64,000 bases of DNA from JAGLHV01 sp023143305 [NCBI: Clostridia bacterium] (GCA_030637025.1 DAOVVV010000004.1:1-64000), one strand, 5' to 3'. Shown: positions 7,947-17,275, counted from the first letter of the stretch. Program-made: numbers and translations. Notes: a model not told the origin generated them from the sequence alone.

Positions 7947-8611
7947 GAAATTATAAAAAACAAGAGCTTTTTCATCCTTACCCATAAACTGGATTTTTCC
8001 TTAACTTTGGGAATCTCCAATTCTTCACCTTCAACTACGGGTTCAATTTTCTTTCTCCATCGACTTGGGTCAACCAAGATGCACGTTTGTATAACTGCAT
8101 ACCCATCAAACAATACTAATCCTAATATAAGAACAACATCTCTATAAGAGGTGCTGAAAGAACAACGATAAGCAAATACAACGGCAAATAGATTCAGTAA
8201 CAGGAATATTCCACGGACATGGAGAAAGTGTAGATTTGATTTCCATCCTGGCTCCCTAAAATAGTGCTTCTGGCAAAATTTTTCCCATCCTAATCCTGAA
8301 AAATGTGGTTCTATTTTATGCTGAATGTATTCTCCGATAAGTACAATCATCTTATCATGATCTGACCATCCAATGGCTAAGAGAAGCAGTAGTAGTGGAA
8401 TAAGTAAAAAGATATGAAAGCCTTGTTGAGGAGCTTTAATTCCTATTTTAATGCCCAGGGTAAAGAGTGTTCCTGAAGTGATAAATGCTAGGTGCACCAA
8501 CAATTGCTGACTCGTAGAACGCCTCATTATTTCTTCTCTAAGTGTAGAGAATTCAACTAATGCACCTTGAGTTTGGTGAGATAAATTTATATTCTGATTA
8601 GATTCAAACAT
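7919..8611 (-). CDS. four-TM membrane protein of unknown function
   Basis: 230 residues. An N-terminal cytosolic segment (1-38) is followed by two hydrophobic segments (about 40-60 and 68-84), a polar loop with GEYIQHKIEP and GLGWEKF, two more hydrophobic segments (about 133-152 and 158-176) and a basic tail. The GEYI..IEP...GLGWE motif recurs in uncharacterised bacterial membrane proteins I have seen next to conflict genes, but I cannot name the family. SD weak (AAAGGGTG). It sits between the ABC-3C operon and the repeat-bounded cassette, so a defence link is possible but only inferred. Confidence 0.7.
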   Translation of the reverse strand: MFESNQNINLSHQTQGALVEFSTLREEIMRRSTSQQLLVHLAFITSGTLFTLGIKIGIKAPQQGFHIFLLIPLLLLLLAIGWSDHDKMIVLIGEYIQHKIEPHFSGLGWEKFCQKHYFREPGWKSNLHFLHVRGIFLLLNLFAVVFAYRCSFSTSYRDVVLILGLVLFDGYAVIQTCILVDPSRWRKKIEPVVEGEELEIPKVKEKSSLWVRMKKLLFFIISWIKKRIKN

Positions 8612-8715
8612 TGATTAACACGCACCCTTTCCTATCCTTTAATTTCGGCCACTAAGAAATGCAGTAACATGCTTATTTTTCCAAAAGAACTATTATCTCA
8701 TTTTTGAGATGTCTT

Positions 8716-8820
8716 GGGAAACAATACGATAACAAATGTCCATAAGTAAAAAAACAAAAAATTCCCTATCAGTCTTTAAAGACCTTTTTTTAAAATATAA
8801 TCTACAAATTCAGTGTCCCC
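8716..8820. repeat. 105-bp inverted repeat, left arm (family E)
   Basis: Starts GGGAAACAATACGATAACAA, contains CAGTCTTTAAAGACC and ends CAGTGTCCCC. The reverse complement at 12119-12220 is nearly identical, so the pair brackets 8821-12118. Each arm also has GGGA...TCCC-type ends of its own, so it may be a small MITE inserted twice in opposite orientation. Confidence 0.85.
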
Positions 8821-8848
8821 TATTTGTGCCTTGTTTTAGTGGCATAAA

Positions 8849-10111
8849 TTATATAGATGAATCTATAAAAATTATTGGGTCAATTGTTTTTGGCATTAAG
8901 AAATTAAGATTTGCCTTTTTAGAAATTATACCCAAGTGCTGATAAATCCTAAATCTAATAAATATAGGATTAAGTAACTTATTATCATATTCTTTATGTT
9001 TAGAAATATAATTTTGATCCAAATCTTTTAAAGTATGTATTATCTTTGCCTCCCCTGCTATCTGCACAGCAGCAATTTCTGTAATACCTCCAATAAAGAA
9101 CACTAAAAGTCCTAAATTTCTTTTTAGAAAATCTAAATAAAACCCATCTTGTACTTTTGTAATAGTTTCAATACCTGTATAATTCGCCCAAACTCTAAAT
9201 TGGTATAAAAAATCAATAAATGTTTTTGGAGAATTTTCCTTTATAGAGAGGTTCTTTAGTGATTTAATAACTTCTTCATTTAAATCTTCCATGGTTTGAT
9301 TATAATTACGTGGATATCTGGCATACTCATATTTACAGTGATTGGGAAACTTTCTTTTTATAGATGATCCTGAGTAAAGACAAAATGGATAAAATAAAGT
9401 TTTTTGTTCTAGTTTTTTAACTAAACTATTTGCAAAAATATTTAATGTTTTCTTGTGTTGAGTAGTATCTATTTTTGATTGCTCAGTAAAAACCACAGAA
9501 TTAATATATTCATAACAAGCGTAATAGCTTTGGATAATATTCCATGCAAAGGATCCACTATATCTTACCTCACCTTTTATATTGGTTCCAACATTTAAAA
9601 AACCATCGTTAAATGGTGAATTTCTTACTAATTCGTTATACCAGCCCTTTTTTAAATGAAAAATAACTTTGTCCTGTTCTGGGTTAGAATTTACATTGGG
9701 TTTATTTAATTTGTATTTATTTTTAATAATAAATTCTTGGAACAAAACATCCAGTCTATATTTTTTACTTTTAATTATCTTTTTATCAGCGTAATTTAAT
9801 TTAATCAGCCAACAAAATTTATCTAAAAAATTATGATAAAAAAAGTAATCAAATAAAAATGGTTCTAAACGTAAATCACCTTCTCTTAACTCATAAAAAT
9901 AACTGCGTCCTAAGTCAAAGACAATTTCTTCGTATATTGGATTATTTTTTATAAATTGTATTACTTTTGCGACAGAATTATCTATATCTATGCTAATATC
10001 TTTGAATTGATAAAAAAAATGATGTTCAATAAGTTTCTTTACCAATTTTTTACTAATACCAAATTTTTTAGATACTTCCTCGGCTGAATTAAATCGTTGA
10101 AATTCTTTCAT
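8849..10111 (-). CDS. uncharacterised protein with N-terminal HTH and possible HEPN-like helices
   Basis: 420 residues, not recognised as a named family. The N-terminus (1-30), SAEEVSKKFGISKKLVKKLI, is a MerR/excisionase-like helix-turn-helix. The middle (about 185-235) has FAWNIIQSYYACYEYINSVV and a later QHKKTLNIF, reminiscent of HEPN proteins that put a helical pair before a conserved His, but no clear R-x4-6-H nuclease motif is visible. The C-terminus has a hydrophobic GLLVFFIGGITEIAA helix (about 340-355). ATG preceded by TAGGGAAA. Very AT-rich, like its neighbours. It lies within the inverted-repeat-bracketed block 8716-12220 with the next gene; a toxin or abortive-infection role is speculation. 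Confidence 0.6.
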   Translation of the reverse strand: MKEFQRFNSAEEVSKKFGISKKLVKKLIEHHFFYQFKDISIDIDNSVAKVIQFIKNNPIYEEIVFDLGRSYFYELREGDLRLEPFLFDYFFYHNFLDKFCWLIKLNYADKKIIKSKKYRLDVLFQEFIIKNKYKLNKPNVNSNPEQDKVIFHLKKGWYNELVRNSPFNDGFLNVGTNIKGEVRYSGSFAWNIIQSYYACYEYINSVVFTEQSKIDTTQHKKTLNIFANSLVKKLEQKTLFYPFCLYSGSSIKRKFPNHCKYEYARYPRNYNQTMEDLNEEVIKSLKNLSIKENSPKTFIDFLYQFRVWANYTGIETITKVQDGFYLDFLKRNLGLLVFFIGGITEIAAVQIAGEAKIIHTLKDLDQNYISKHKEYDNKLLNPIFIRFRIYQHLGIISKKANLNFLMPKTIDPIIFIDSSI

Positions 10112-10139
10112 AATTTCCCTAATAAATTATAAATTTACT

Positions 10140-10190
10140 CCCAATTTTTACAATTAATCAAGTTACTACACAACGTCCCCGATGTTGTCA
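10140..10190. mobile_element. family A MITE-like element, right-end fragment
   Basis: CAATTAATCAAGTTACTACA followed by CAACGTCCCCG is the terminal part of the element seen complete at 33572-33839; the rest is missing. Confidence 0.5.
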
Positions 10191-10193
10191 AAA

Positions 10194-11291
10194 TTAAGTA
10201 TTGTGTTCCTTTACTTCTCTGTGGTTTATTGTATCCCAGCTATGTTTATCTATATGATTTTCAAATTCTGTCGTATCTAATTTATTATTCTTCGCCCATA
10301 CTAAAAAGTACTTCTTTATATAGGATTTAAATTCCTCATAACTCTGTCTCAATATTTCCTTTATCTCCTCTATCTCATCACCATTTAGGAATTTTTCAAA
10401 ACATTTCAAAACTTGTAAGAACACCATGAAAATTGCATGTGAGGCAAAGACGTTTAAGAATACAATATTATGTTCAAAAGGACTTCCTCCGTACCATATT
10501 CCAATCTTTGATTTTCCTTCATTTGATGACTCAACAATCTTTGCAGTCTTTACTTGTAATGCTTTAAAAGAGCTATGTGGTCCCAGAGTACTAAAAAGGC
10601 CATAAATTGGGTCGTATCTATCTTTTCCCAGTTTTTTTCTAACGCTCGCAGGAGATAATTCTCTCCGAATTTTTTTCTCATCATCACCCATCCAAACTTC
10701 AAACCATTCTGGTTTAATTCTGAAAAGTTCAATTTTGTCTAAAAGTTCAAAGACTGTTCTAATATGTGAATACGCCTGGTTTATGTACTTATGTCGTAAC
10801 AAGTGAAACGCTGCCAATAGTTCATCTATACACATATAAATTAGACCCATCTGTCCATAAATTTCCTCCCCACTTTCTAATTTTTGAGAAACATCAAACA
10901 AAAAATCAATCACATTCTGTAATCTCTCTTTAAATATTCTCTCAAATTCTTTATTGTTTTCATCTTTCAATTGGGCAGATGATTCCAGTGCATTGATAAA
11001 CTGCTCAATTTTGTAATGTTTCCCCTGTAAAATAGCATGAGTACGTTTAAATTTCCTGCCCTCTTTAGATTCTGGTATCTTACTAACATCTACGCTCTCG
11101 CACACTGTTTTGTCCATTCTCTCTATTATTTTATCCGCCTTTTCTTTTGCCTCCGGAGCTAAATCATTATAGTTCTCGATAATAAACAGTAGTCCTTCAA
11201 TAATCTTTTGTTTTATTTCTTCGGTCTTATTGAAATCCATACTTTTTATTGAATTATTGAAATGCCTATCCAATTCCTCTAATGTAATCAA
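10194..11291 (-). CDS. uncharacterised all-helical protein
   Basis: 365 residues with no signal or membrane segment, predicted mainly helical. The central part GLIYMCIDELLAAFHLLRHKYINQAYSHIRTVFELL resembles DUF5677-like or HEPN-associated proteins, where a helix ending in RxxFE follows a run of small residues; the match is loose. Start is TTG at 11291, with AAAGGATAGAG upstream. It precedes the HTH protein gene 8849-10111 in the same orientation inside the repeat-bounded block, so the two may form one unit. No catalytic motif seen. Confidence 0.55.
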   Translation of the reverse strand: MITLEELDRHFNNSIKSMDFNKTEEIKQKIIEGLLFIIENYNDLAPEAKEKADKIIERMDKTVCESVDVSKIPESKEGRKFKRTHAILQGKHYKIEQFINALESSAQLKDENNKEFERIFKERLQNVIDFLFDVSQKLESGEEIYGQMGLIYMCIDELLAAFHLLRHKYINQAYSHIRTVFELLDKIELFRIKPEWFEVWMGDDEKKIRRELSPASVRKKLGKDRYDPIYGLFSTLGPHSSFKALQVKTAKIVESSNEGKSKIGIWYGGSPFEHNIVFLNVFASHAIFMVFLQVLKCFEKFLNGDEIEEIKEILRQSYEEFKSYIKKYFLVWAKNNKLDTTEFENHIDKHSWDTINHREVKEHNT

Positions 11292-11369
11292 TCTTCTCTA
11301 TCCTTTCTTACTTATGTGATATCCGGAATTATGGGGACACAATACTTAATTATTTTAAATAGGAAACAA

Positions 11370-11557
11370 GGGAACGTTGTTAAATAGTTAAAATCTCATT
11401 AAGAATACTTTTCATCCTTTTGAGAATAAAGAAGTCTGACTTCTTTGTTCTCTTTCTATCCCAGGCATATCAATTCTGGCTTTTTCTGGGCATAAGTCGA
11501 TATTATTATATCGTTCAAAGTTATGTCAATAGTTATTTAACTTTTTAACAACGTCCC
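11370..11557. mobile_element. family C MITE-like element (complete)
   Basis: 188 bp bounded by GGGAACGTTGTTAAATAGTT and, as reverse complement of the right end, GGGACGTTGTTAAAAAGTTA. The left half contains AAAATCTCATTAAGAATACT, which recurs at 19085, 29180, 37014 and 41191. It abuts the truncated IS110 gene. The rest of the 276-bp gap 11292-11567 holds nothing else. Confidence 0.7.
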
Positions 11558-11567
11558 TCATCTGTGC

Positions 11568-11984
11568 CCTGGTTTTGGACCAGTACATGCTGCAAGTTTT
11601 ATGGCTTGTGTTAAAAATGTCAATAGTTATAAAAACGTAAGGCAAGTAGCAAAACTTGCCGGCTTTGACCTTGAATATCGAGAATCAGGTAAATATAAAG
11701 GTTATATGCGTATCTCAAAAAAAGGGAAAGCATTATTAAGATATACATTATGTCATGCTGCAAAAATTTCTCTAAGAAATAAAGTATTTAAAGATATCTT
11801 CCTTGAAAAACTTAAAATAAAAGGAGTATGTCGAGATAATAAATTTAAGTTACAAGTAAAATATGCTGAGAAATTATTACGCATAGCATATGCTATGCTA
11901 AAAACAAAACAATCATTCAGCATTAAAAAGATTTTACAATATTCGGTGGAACAGCCTGTTCTAAGCAACGTTAGGGCGTTTTAA
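11568..11984 (+). pseudogene. IS110-family transposase, C-terminal fragment
   Basis: About 138 codons of the Transposase_20 (IS116/IS110/IS902) domain. The frame is open back to 11568, giving PGFGPVHAASF, the helix-hairpin-helix start of this domain, then LAGFDLEYRESGKYKGY and RISKKGKALLRYTLCHAA, all standard for IS110. The N-terminal DEDD catalytic half is absent: homology begins ten bases after a family C element ends. The ATG at 11601 is only internal. This is a dead relic, one of few plus-strand genes here. Downstream sequence to about 12110 is probably the IS non-coding end. Confidence 0.88.
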
Positions 11985-12118
11985 ATACGACCCTGTAAGG
12001 GACAAATTAGGCGTTTCACCGAATTTCTTACAATGCATAAAGTATTATTAGCGTATAGCAAAAGTCTATAACGCTGTATCTATAACGATTATTGGAGAAA
12101 TTGGCAGTTGGTGAAACA

Positions 12119-12220
12119 CACTGAATTTGTAGATTATATTTTTAAAAAAAAGGTCTTTAAAGACTGATAGGGGAGCTTTTTGTTTTTTTACTTATTGACA
12201 TTTGTTATAGTATTGTCCCC
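12119..12220. repeat. 105-bp inverted repeat, right arm (family E)
   Basis: Reverse complement of 8716-8820. Ends TTGACATTTGTTATAGTATTG then TCCCC; the outer 45 bp also recur at 19137-19185. A TTGACA and TATAGT sit only 5 bp apart, so it is not a usable promoter. Confidence 0.85.
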
Positions 12221-12236
12221 CTTTCTCCTATTTACT

Positions 12237-12803
12237 TTAAGTTAGGTATTTTGAAAATAACTCGTTACTTTTCTTTTTTAACAGTCTATTTTTAAATGAA
12301 CAGAATAACATTAACACTTTAGAATAATTAAGACATACCTTTTCTATTTCTTCATCCGAAATTTTTCCTAAGTCAATTGATCTAATTTTTTTTATGAATA
12401 ATATATCTTCTTTATCTTTCTGGGTTAATAATTTATTTTCTTTAAGTTCTTCCTCTAGTTCATTAGTGGAATCAGCCAAATGGAATTTAAATATTTTTAA
12501 TGCCTTCATTAAACCTTTTAAGTGTATTATTTTTTCTTGATTGTCTTCAATCGCCATAGCATAACAAAGCTTTTCTCCGAATGTATTAAGAATCTCCTCA
12601 CTACTTTCCCTACTAACTCTTATTTTTTCTCGATATACATTAAATAAATTCTCTCGTGCTTTATATTCAGATTCTCCCTTAATTTTCGCTTCTTGAATTG
12701 CTAATTGGTTTTTAGCCATTTTATAGGATACAATTGCAGTTATCGTTGCCGGAAGCACTATTTTAATAAAATCGGATATAATAGGAGTCCAGTCTATTGA
12801 CAT
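12237..12803 (-). CDS. hypothetical protein, N-terminal TM plus helical domain
   Basis: 188 residues. One hydrophobic segment (about 10-28, FIKIVLPATITAIVSY) is followed by a long charged helical region (30-180), partly coiled coil. Good SD (AGGAG before ATG). It is the most distal of three small membrane proteins in a row (13903, 13258, 12803 starts), all minus strand, downstream of the riboswitch-led gene block. Function unknown. Confidence 0.65.
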   Translation of the reverse strand: MSIDWTPIISDFIKIVLPATITAIVSYKMAKNQLAIQEAKIKGESEYKARENLFNVYREKIRVSRESSEEILNTFGEKLCYAMAIEDNQEKIIHLKGLMKALKIFKFHLADSTNELEEELKENKLLTQKDKEDILFIKKIRSIDLGKISDEEIEKVCLNYSKVLMLFCSFKNRLLKKKSNELFSKYLT

Positions 12804-12886
12804 TGTTTTTTTCTCCTTTCTCTCCCATCTAAAAGATGGTTTTTGTTATTTTTTTCACTCCGGCCATTATATCTTGGCTTTTTTCC

Positions 12887-13258
12887 TTATTTTCTTAGAG
12901 CCATAAGAGAAACAACCAAGGCTAATGTTGATATAAGAATTACTGCTACCTGTATTCTTCGGTGTATTTCATTATTAAGGAATTGTAATACTCTTTGTGG
13001 TTCTTTTATTCCTTTTCTACCTACTTCCTCTTCTTTACATTTAAGTTGTAAATAATTTAAATCTTTTAGAGTCCTTTGGTCAATAAAATCAACCAATGCT
13101 TTAGATACTGGGTTTTTAACTAATTTCTTAAATTCGTCAAAAATATTTCTATAATACTTATCACCTTTCCAGCGAAACTTATTAAAAACCCTTATAACTA
13201 TATTACGAAATGGAATCCAAAGAATAATTCTTTTAATTATATTTAAAAAAGAAAACAT
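12887..13258 (-). CDS. hypothetical tail-anchored protein
   Basis: 123 residues: basic amphipathic N-terminus, charged middle (KDLNYLQLKCKEEE) and one C-terminal hydrophobic segment (VAVILISTLALVVSLMAL, about 103-120) ending RK, so probably anchored by its C-terminus. SD AGGAG. No family recognised. Confidence 0.6.
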   Translation of the reverse strand: MFSFLNIIKRIILWIPFRNIVIRVFNKFRWKGDKYYRNIFDEFKKLVKNPVSKALVDFIDQRTLKDLNYLQLKCKEEEVGRKGIKEPQRVLQFLNNEIHRRIQVAVILISTLALVVSLMALRK

Positions 13259-13306
13259 CTGTTTACTCTCCTATCCAAAAATAACGGTATTTCCTTCTTT
13301 ATCATA

Positions 13307-13903
13307 TTATTCTTTTTTTAATTTATAAAAAGCAGCTTTCATAAATTTCCATCCATCAGGTATTTTTATTATACATCCTAACCAATAATTAGTTATTATT
13401 TTTTCTATCTCTTCTGGTCCCTGATATTCTGGATCCTTGGCTCTTTTACGAGAATAATTATATAACTTAATAAGGTTATTTCTACCTATTACCAATTCAA
13501 AAAAATCTTCAGGGTAATCTTTTCGCAATTGTTTATATATAGCCTCTACTTCTTTTTGGGTCACATCTTTATTAACCAAGACCATCGTCCGACTATGCCC
13601 CAGGTCTGTATATTTATACTTGGTTACTTCATACTTCCCTGAAACATCGATTGAGGGAGTTGAAACAGTAGGTGTGCTTGATTGATTTGTCGACTTTTTG
13701 GTTTTGTCACCAGAATTAAAAACCCCACCAGCCATTAATATTATTATAGAGAAAACAATAATTGCCCCAAAACAGCCGAGACAACCAAGACATCCTTTTT
13801 TTGTTTTCTTTTCCTTTAATTCCTTCTTTGCTTTTTCCTGTGCTTCAAGCCGAGCTTTTTCTTCTTTGTAAATTTTATCTTTTTCTTCCGGTGATAGTTC
13901 CAT
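13307..13903 (-). CDS. hypothetical single-TM protein with CLGCLGC motif
   Basis: 198 residues. A charged N-terminal helix (LSPEEKDKIYKEEKARLEAQ, 3-22) is followed by KKGCLGCLGCFG and one TM segment (about 44-60), then a Ser/Thr-rich linker and a C-terminal globular domain (about 85-198). The N-terminal charged motif plus Cys/Gly-rich TM occurs in many environmental bacterial proteins of unknown function. Strong SD (AGGAGG). Topology suggests a cytosolic N-terminal helix and an exported C-terminal domain. Confidence 0.65.
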   Translation of the reverse strand: MELSPEEKDKIYKEEKARLEAQEKAKKELKEKKTKKGCLGCLGCFGAIIVFSIIILMAGGVFNSGDKTKKSTNQSSTPTVSTPSIDVSGKYEVTKYKYTDLGHSRTMVLVNKDVTQKEVEAIYKQLRKDYPEDFFELVIGRNNLIKLYNYSRKRAKDPEYQGPEEIEKIITNYWLGCIIKIPDGWKFMKAAFYKLKKE

Positions 13904-13964
13904 TTTTACCTCCTAACAATTAATAAAAGAACTTCTTTTTGAATAGTGTATTTTCCTTAGTTTC

Positions 13965-14002
13965 CTTAAAATATCATATTTTTGGAGAGTATGCAAGCAG
14001 AA
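13965..14002. repeat. short dispersed repeat shared with 16429-16462
   Basis: AAAATATCATATTTTT followed by GAGAGTAT and CAAGCAG; the same 33-bp string with two changes is at 16429-16462, each just upstream of a minus-strand gene start region. The following GCAGAAAGCCAAC...AAAGTTTGCTTG resembles 36908-36951. Confidence 0.55.
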
Positions 14003-14075
14003 AGCCAACAGGAAAAGTTTGCTTGTGGGGTGAGGATTTTAAATAACATATATTATTCTTTTATTGGGGGAAGTC

Positions 14076-15266
14076 CTATTCATCTTCAAACGGCCAATTA
14101 GGATATACTCCGAGCAGTTGCCAGCTCTTTTTCCCGTTTTTTTTAATTAGCCGATTATTATTTAAATCTATGATCCATTGAAAAAAAGGCAAAATATCTG
14201 AATCCAGTGTGCGGTTTGCCCACGGATTATGCCAGAGAAAAGGTTTTCTTTCAGCTATATTATTTGGAAATAAATTGACAGTAAGAAACATCGCGCTAAC
14301 TTTTTGGTTTATTGGACCGTTTGGACCATACCAAGCACCATTCGATTTTCTCCCATATATCCGCTTAATAGACCCATTATCATATGGTGTGACTGTAATT
14401 TGTTCTTCTCCGAATAAAGCGTTGCAAATGTCAATATCATCCACTCCAAACTCATCTATAACATTTATGGCAATTATGTATGGCAAATCAGGTTCTCCAT
14501 ATTTGCTGGCTTTACCTTGAATCGATTTTCTAATCCCAATATGAGGAACAAGCCAATGTACACCTTGCATTCGGATTCCAATGGGACGCACGCCAGGCTT
14601 TCCTCGGGCTTCATTCTTAGGTATGGGGAAAAAGGTAATTTGCCAGCCATCTTGGTCCATATTCCAATGGGGTAATGCTTTCTTGCCACCTTGTTCAAAT
14701 TGTTTAGCTATCACGACTGGATTCAGATTAGATAATTTCTCCTTGAGAAAACTACGCATATTTGTCCCTGAAGGAGGAGTTTTTGGTGATTTATTGACTT
14801 CAACTCCAATAAAAAAATTTGGCGAATTCATTTTGTTTAAGGTATCATAAACTTGGTTCTCTCTGGCTTTCGCTGATGTATCTTTATCAGACAATGCATT
14901 TAAAGTAGCCTCTAAATAAAATAGCGGTTTCCCATTCTTTAAAACTTTGAAATCTGGGTGTTTTTCACTATTGCTTATGGTAGGATGAATTTTAACACTA
15001 AATCCCGATTTAGAGAGCAATTCATGAAGATAGAGTTCAAAGAATGCAGCAACATAGTGTCTATCATCTTTAGATCTAAAACGTTTTCGTAAGTCATTTT
15101 GACCTTCGAAAGGAAAATATTTAAACCATTTCTCTAATAAATTACGGATTACTTCGCATTCTAATCGGTCAGAACGATTCAAATAATCAAATTTCGGCTC
15201 ATTGTAAGGCGCAGGCCCGGTATAATCTCTATCCATTTCATCAAATAGCTTATTCTTTTCAATCAT
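14076..15266 (-). CDS. PD-(D/E)XK-like protein of unknown function
   Basis: 396 residues. FFELYLHELL (about 75-84), then KHPDFKVL (106-113) and LFYLEAT (118-124) give the E...PD...ExT arrangement of PD-(D/E)XK folds; the last position is Thr rather than Lys, as in some divergent families, so cleavage activity is uncertain. The long C-terminal part (about 160-390) is unrecognised. GAGGTAATGG precedes the ATG. It follows the DUF5655 gene by 56 bp on the same strand, so it is likely in the riboswitch-led block. Inferred role: nucleic-acid recognition or cleavage in defence. Confidence 0.65.
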   Translation of the reverse strand: MIEKNKLFDEMDRDYTGPAPYNEPKFDYLNRSDRLECEVIRNLLEKWFKYFPFEGQNDLRKRFRSKDDRHYVAAFFELYLHELLSKSGFSVKIHPTISNSEKHPDFKVLKNGKPLFYLEATLNALSDKDTSAKARENQVYDTLNKMNSPNFFIGVEVNKSPKTPPSGTNMRSFLKEKLSNLNPVVIAKQFEQGGKKALPHWNMDQDGWQITFFPIPKNEARGKPGVRPIGIRMQGVHWLVPHIGIRKSIQGKASKYGEPDLPYIIAINVIDEFGVDDIDICNALFGEEQITVTPYDNGSIKRIYGRKSNGAWYGPNGPINQKVSAMFLTVNLFPNNIAERKPFLWHNPWANRTLDSDILPFFQWIIDLNNNRLIKKNGKKSWQLLGVYPNWPFEDE

Positions 15267-15322
15267 TTTCCATTACCTCTAATAGCTTTTCACTTAATTT
15301 TAAATATCAAACTTTATTTTGT

Positions 15323-16348
15323 TTATTCTTCTAAGACAATGTCTTTTGTATACTCCTTTATAAAAAACTCAAAGAGACTAATAATTTCATCTATGTTTTC
15401 TTTGTTGTCTATGATAATCGCACAACAAGAACCATTATAAAATTTCTGAACCCCATCAGAAAGATGTTTTACACTATGACTTTTTATCCTCTTTTTAACA
15501 TCTTCTTCCGGCAACATAATTACTAAATATATCTTTTTCTTTCCAAAACGAAAAAATGCTATATTTTTATTGTAGATAACTGAAATATAATGCTTCTGAG
15601 GATTAAAAACAAAATTTTTATTAATTTTTAATAGCTCCTCTTTGATTTTAATATATGCATTTTTAATTTCATTATTAATATCCTCCAAATGAAATTCTTC
15701 TGAATATTCAGATTGTTTATCCTTATCCGCTGGTTTTGGGTAAGAATATTCAATATCTTCGAATTCCGGTTCAATAGTATAAAAAAATTCATTCCCTTGA
15801 ATAAATTTCTTTAATATTATTAGCTTTACCATTTTACCCCATGTAGCTGAATATGTTTCCATTATTTCTGGAAGTTCTTCTTTTTCACCATCTATAAGCA
15901 GTAAAATATTTTGACTGTTCTCAATAGTATCTTTAATCGTCTTATAAATTTCTTTTTCTCCTAAATATTTTTTAAATTCTCTTTTTAATTCCGGATTAGT
16001 ATTTATAACTGAAAATGTTTTTTCCACTAATTCGGTTTGACTTTTCCTGTTTTTAAAAAAAGAAAAAAACTTAGTTATTTGTGGAAATATATGATTAAAG
16101 AAATTATGACTTTCTAGTTCTACTTCTACTATATAAAATTCCGGCTCTTCTTTATCCGAAAAATCAAATAGTAACCCATCTGGGATTGCCCCTCCTAAGG
16201 CTTTTGTATCAATTTTCTTTTTTGTATTAATATATATGGTGTCTTTCCCAAAAAACAAATGAGAATTATCAATAATTTCCTTTTCTAATTCCGCTTCCTT
16301 ATTATATTTATACTCTTGAAATTTTTTATTATTTTGAAATATTATCAT
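15323..16348 (-). CDS. NucS/PD-(D/E)XK-like protein with C-terminal DUF5655-like domain
   Basis: 341 residues. The N-terminal domain has AIPDGLLFD (54-62) and FYIVEVEL (71-78), the D...ExE pattern of NucS/RecB-like nucleases, followed by HIFPQITKF. The C-terminal part (about 225-330), with FNPQKHYISVIYNKNIAFFR and a LSDGVQKFY helix, resembles DUF5655, a domain commonly joined to such nucleases. SD GGAG. Third in order after the HD and DUF5677 genes (120-bp gap). The canonical catalytic Lys is not obvious. Confidence 0.7.
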   Translation of the reverse strand: MIIFQNNKKFQEYKYNKEAELEKEIIDNSHLFFGKDTIYINTKKKIDTKALGGAIPDGLLFDFSDKEEPEFYIVEVELESHNFFNHIFPQITKFFSFFKNRKSQTELVEKTFSVINTNPELKREFKKYLGEKEIYKTIKDTIENSQNILLLIDGEKEELPEIMETYSATWGKMVKLIILKKFIQGNEFFYTIEPEFEDIEYSYPKPADKDKQSEYSEEFHLEDINNEIKNAYIKIKEELLKINKNFVFNPQKHYISVIYNKNIAFFRFGKKKIYLVIMLPEEDVKKRIKSHSVKHLSDGVQKFYNGSCCAIIIDNKENIDEIISLFEFFIKEYTKDIVLEE

Positions 16349-16428
16349 TTTTTCTCCTTTTTAATTTTATTTCACATAATAATTAATAAATTTTTTTCGT
16401 TTTTAAAGTAATATATTCTGTTTATTTT

Positions 16429-16462
16429 TTAAAATATCATATTTTTAGAGAGTATACAAGCA
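16429..16462. repeat. short dispersed repeat shared with 13965-14002
   Basis: AAAATATCATATTTTTAGAG then AGTATACAAGCAG. It lies between the DUF5677 gene and the DUF5655 gene. Confidence 0.55.
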
Positions 16463-16468
16463 GTTCTT

Positions 16469-17275
16469 TTAAAGATTATCATTTTTATTATATTTAATGC
16501 TTAACTTTTTTAATTTCTTTTCAAAAGTTTCAACATTATCTAATTTTTTTATATTAAACACTCTTAATATCAATTTTAAAGTTAATAATAATATTTCCGC
16601 CTCTGTAATTAAAACTGTAGAAATGTCTTCTTCCATTGGACTCAAATGAAAAGAAGTAATATTTTGATTTTTATCTGTAATAAGATATTCTTCCATTGCA
16701 CGTGGAGTAGCATGTACACTAATCTCCGAAAGAAGCCTGTATATCTTATCATAGAAATCTTTTAATCCAACTTTCTCAGCTAATTCTGCGCTATTTAGGT
16801 CCTTTATGTTTTTTCGTTTAATTTCATTTTTAAGTTCTTCTATTCTTTCTTTTGTTGCATAGTTCTTTAGATCTTGAAACTTTTCCTCCTTACTATTCGC
16901 AGATACATTCATACTCCTTAGTCTACTTATTGCATCAGATTGTATATAATCTTTAACAAAACCTTCCGTTTCACATATGTTTTTTAAAATAATAAAAGTT
17001 TCTAAAAGGCATCTTAAAATGAGGTTAGATTCTATAGTTAATCCATATCTTAAAAGAATTATAGATGCTTGAAATCCATTGAGGATTTTAATAAAGCAAC
17101 ATACTGCATAAACTTCTTGAGCATTTTGTTTATTTATTTCAAAATTAAATTTAACATTTTGAGCAAATTCATTTACCCTGTAACATTCTTTAAATATATC
17201 CTTAAATTTGTTCTCTAACTCTGATTTCTTTTTCGTAATTTCTTGTCCTAAAAACCCAAATTTATCTATAGGCAT
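16469..17275 (-). CDS. DUF5677-like helical protein
   Basis: 268 residues, all helical. ASIILLRYGLTIESNLILRC followed by LLETFIILKNIC (about 75-106), with conserved Arg and Glu, and a later EISVHATPRAMEEYL (about 186-200) match DUF5677-type proteins, often found in defence islands; biochemical activity unknown. SD GAGGG before the ATG. Starts 46 bp after the HD-hydrolase stop, so co-transcription under the riboswitch is likely. Confidence 0.72.
   Translation of the reverse strand: MPIDKFGFLGQEITKKKSELENKFKDIFKECYRVNEFAQNVKFNFEINKQNAQEVYAVCCFIKILNGFQASIILLRYGLTIESNLILRCLLETFIILKNICETEGFVKDYIQSDAISRLRSMNVSANSKEEKFQDLKNYATKERIEELKNEIKRKNIKDLNSAELAEKVGLKDFYDKIYRLLSEISVHATPRAMEEYLITDKNQNITSFHLSPMEEDISTVLITEAEILLLTLKLILRVFNIKKLDNVETFEKKLKKLSIKYNKNDNL

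Noticed and set aside
12181-12210. Promoter TTGACA...TATAGT in the right repeat arm
   Set aside because: Hexamers are only 5 bp apart.
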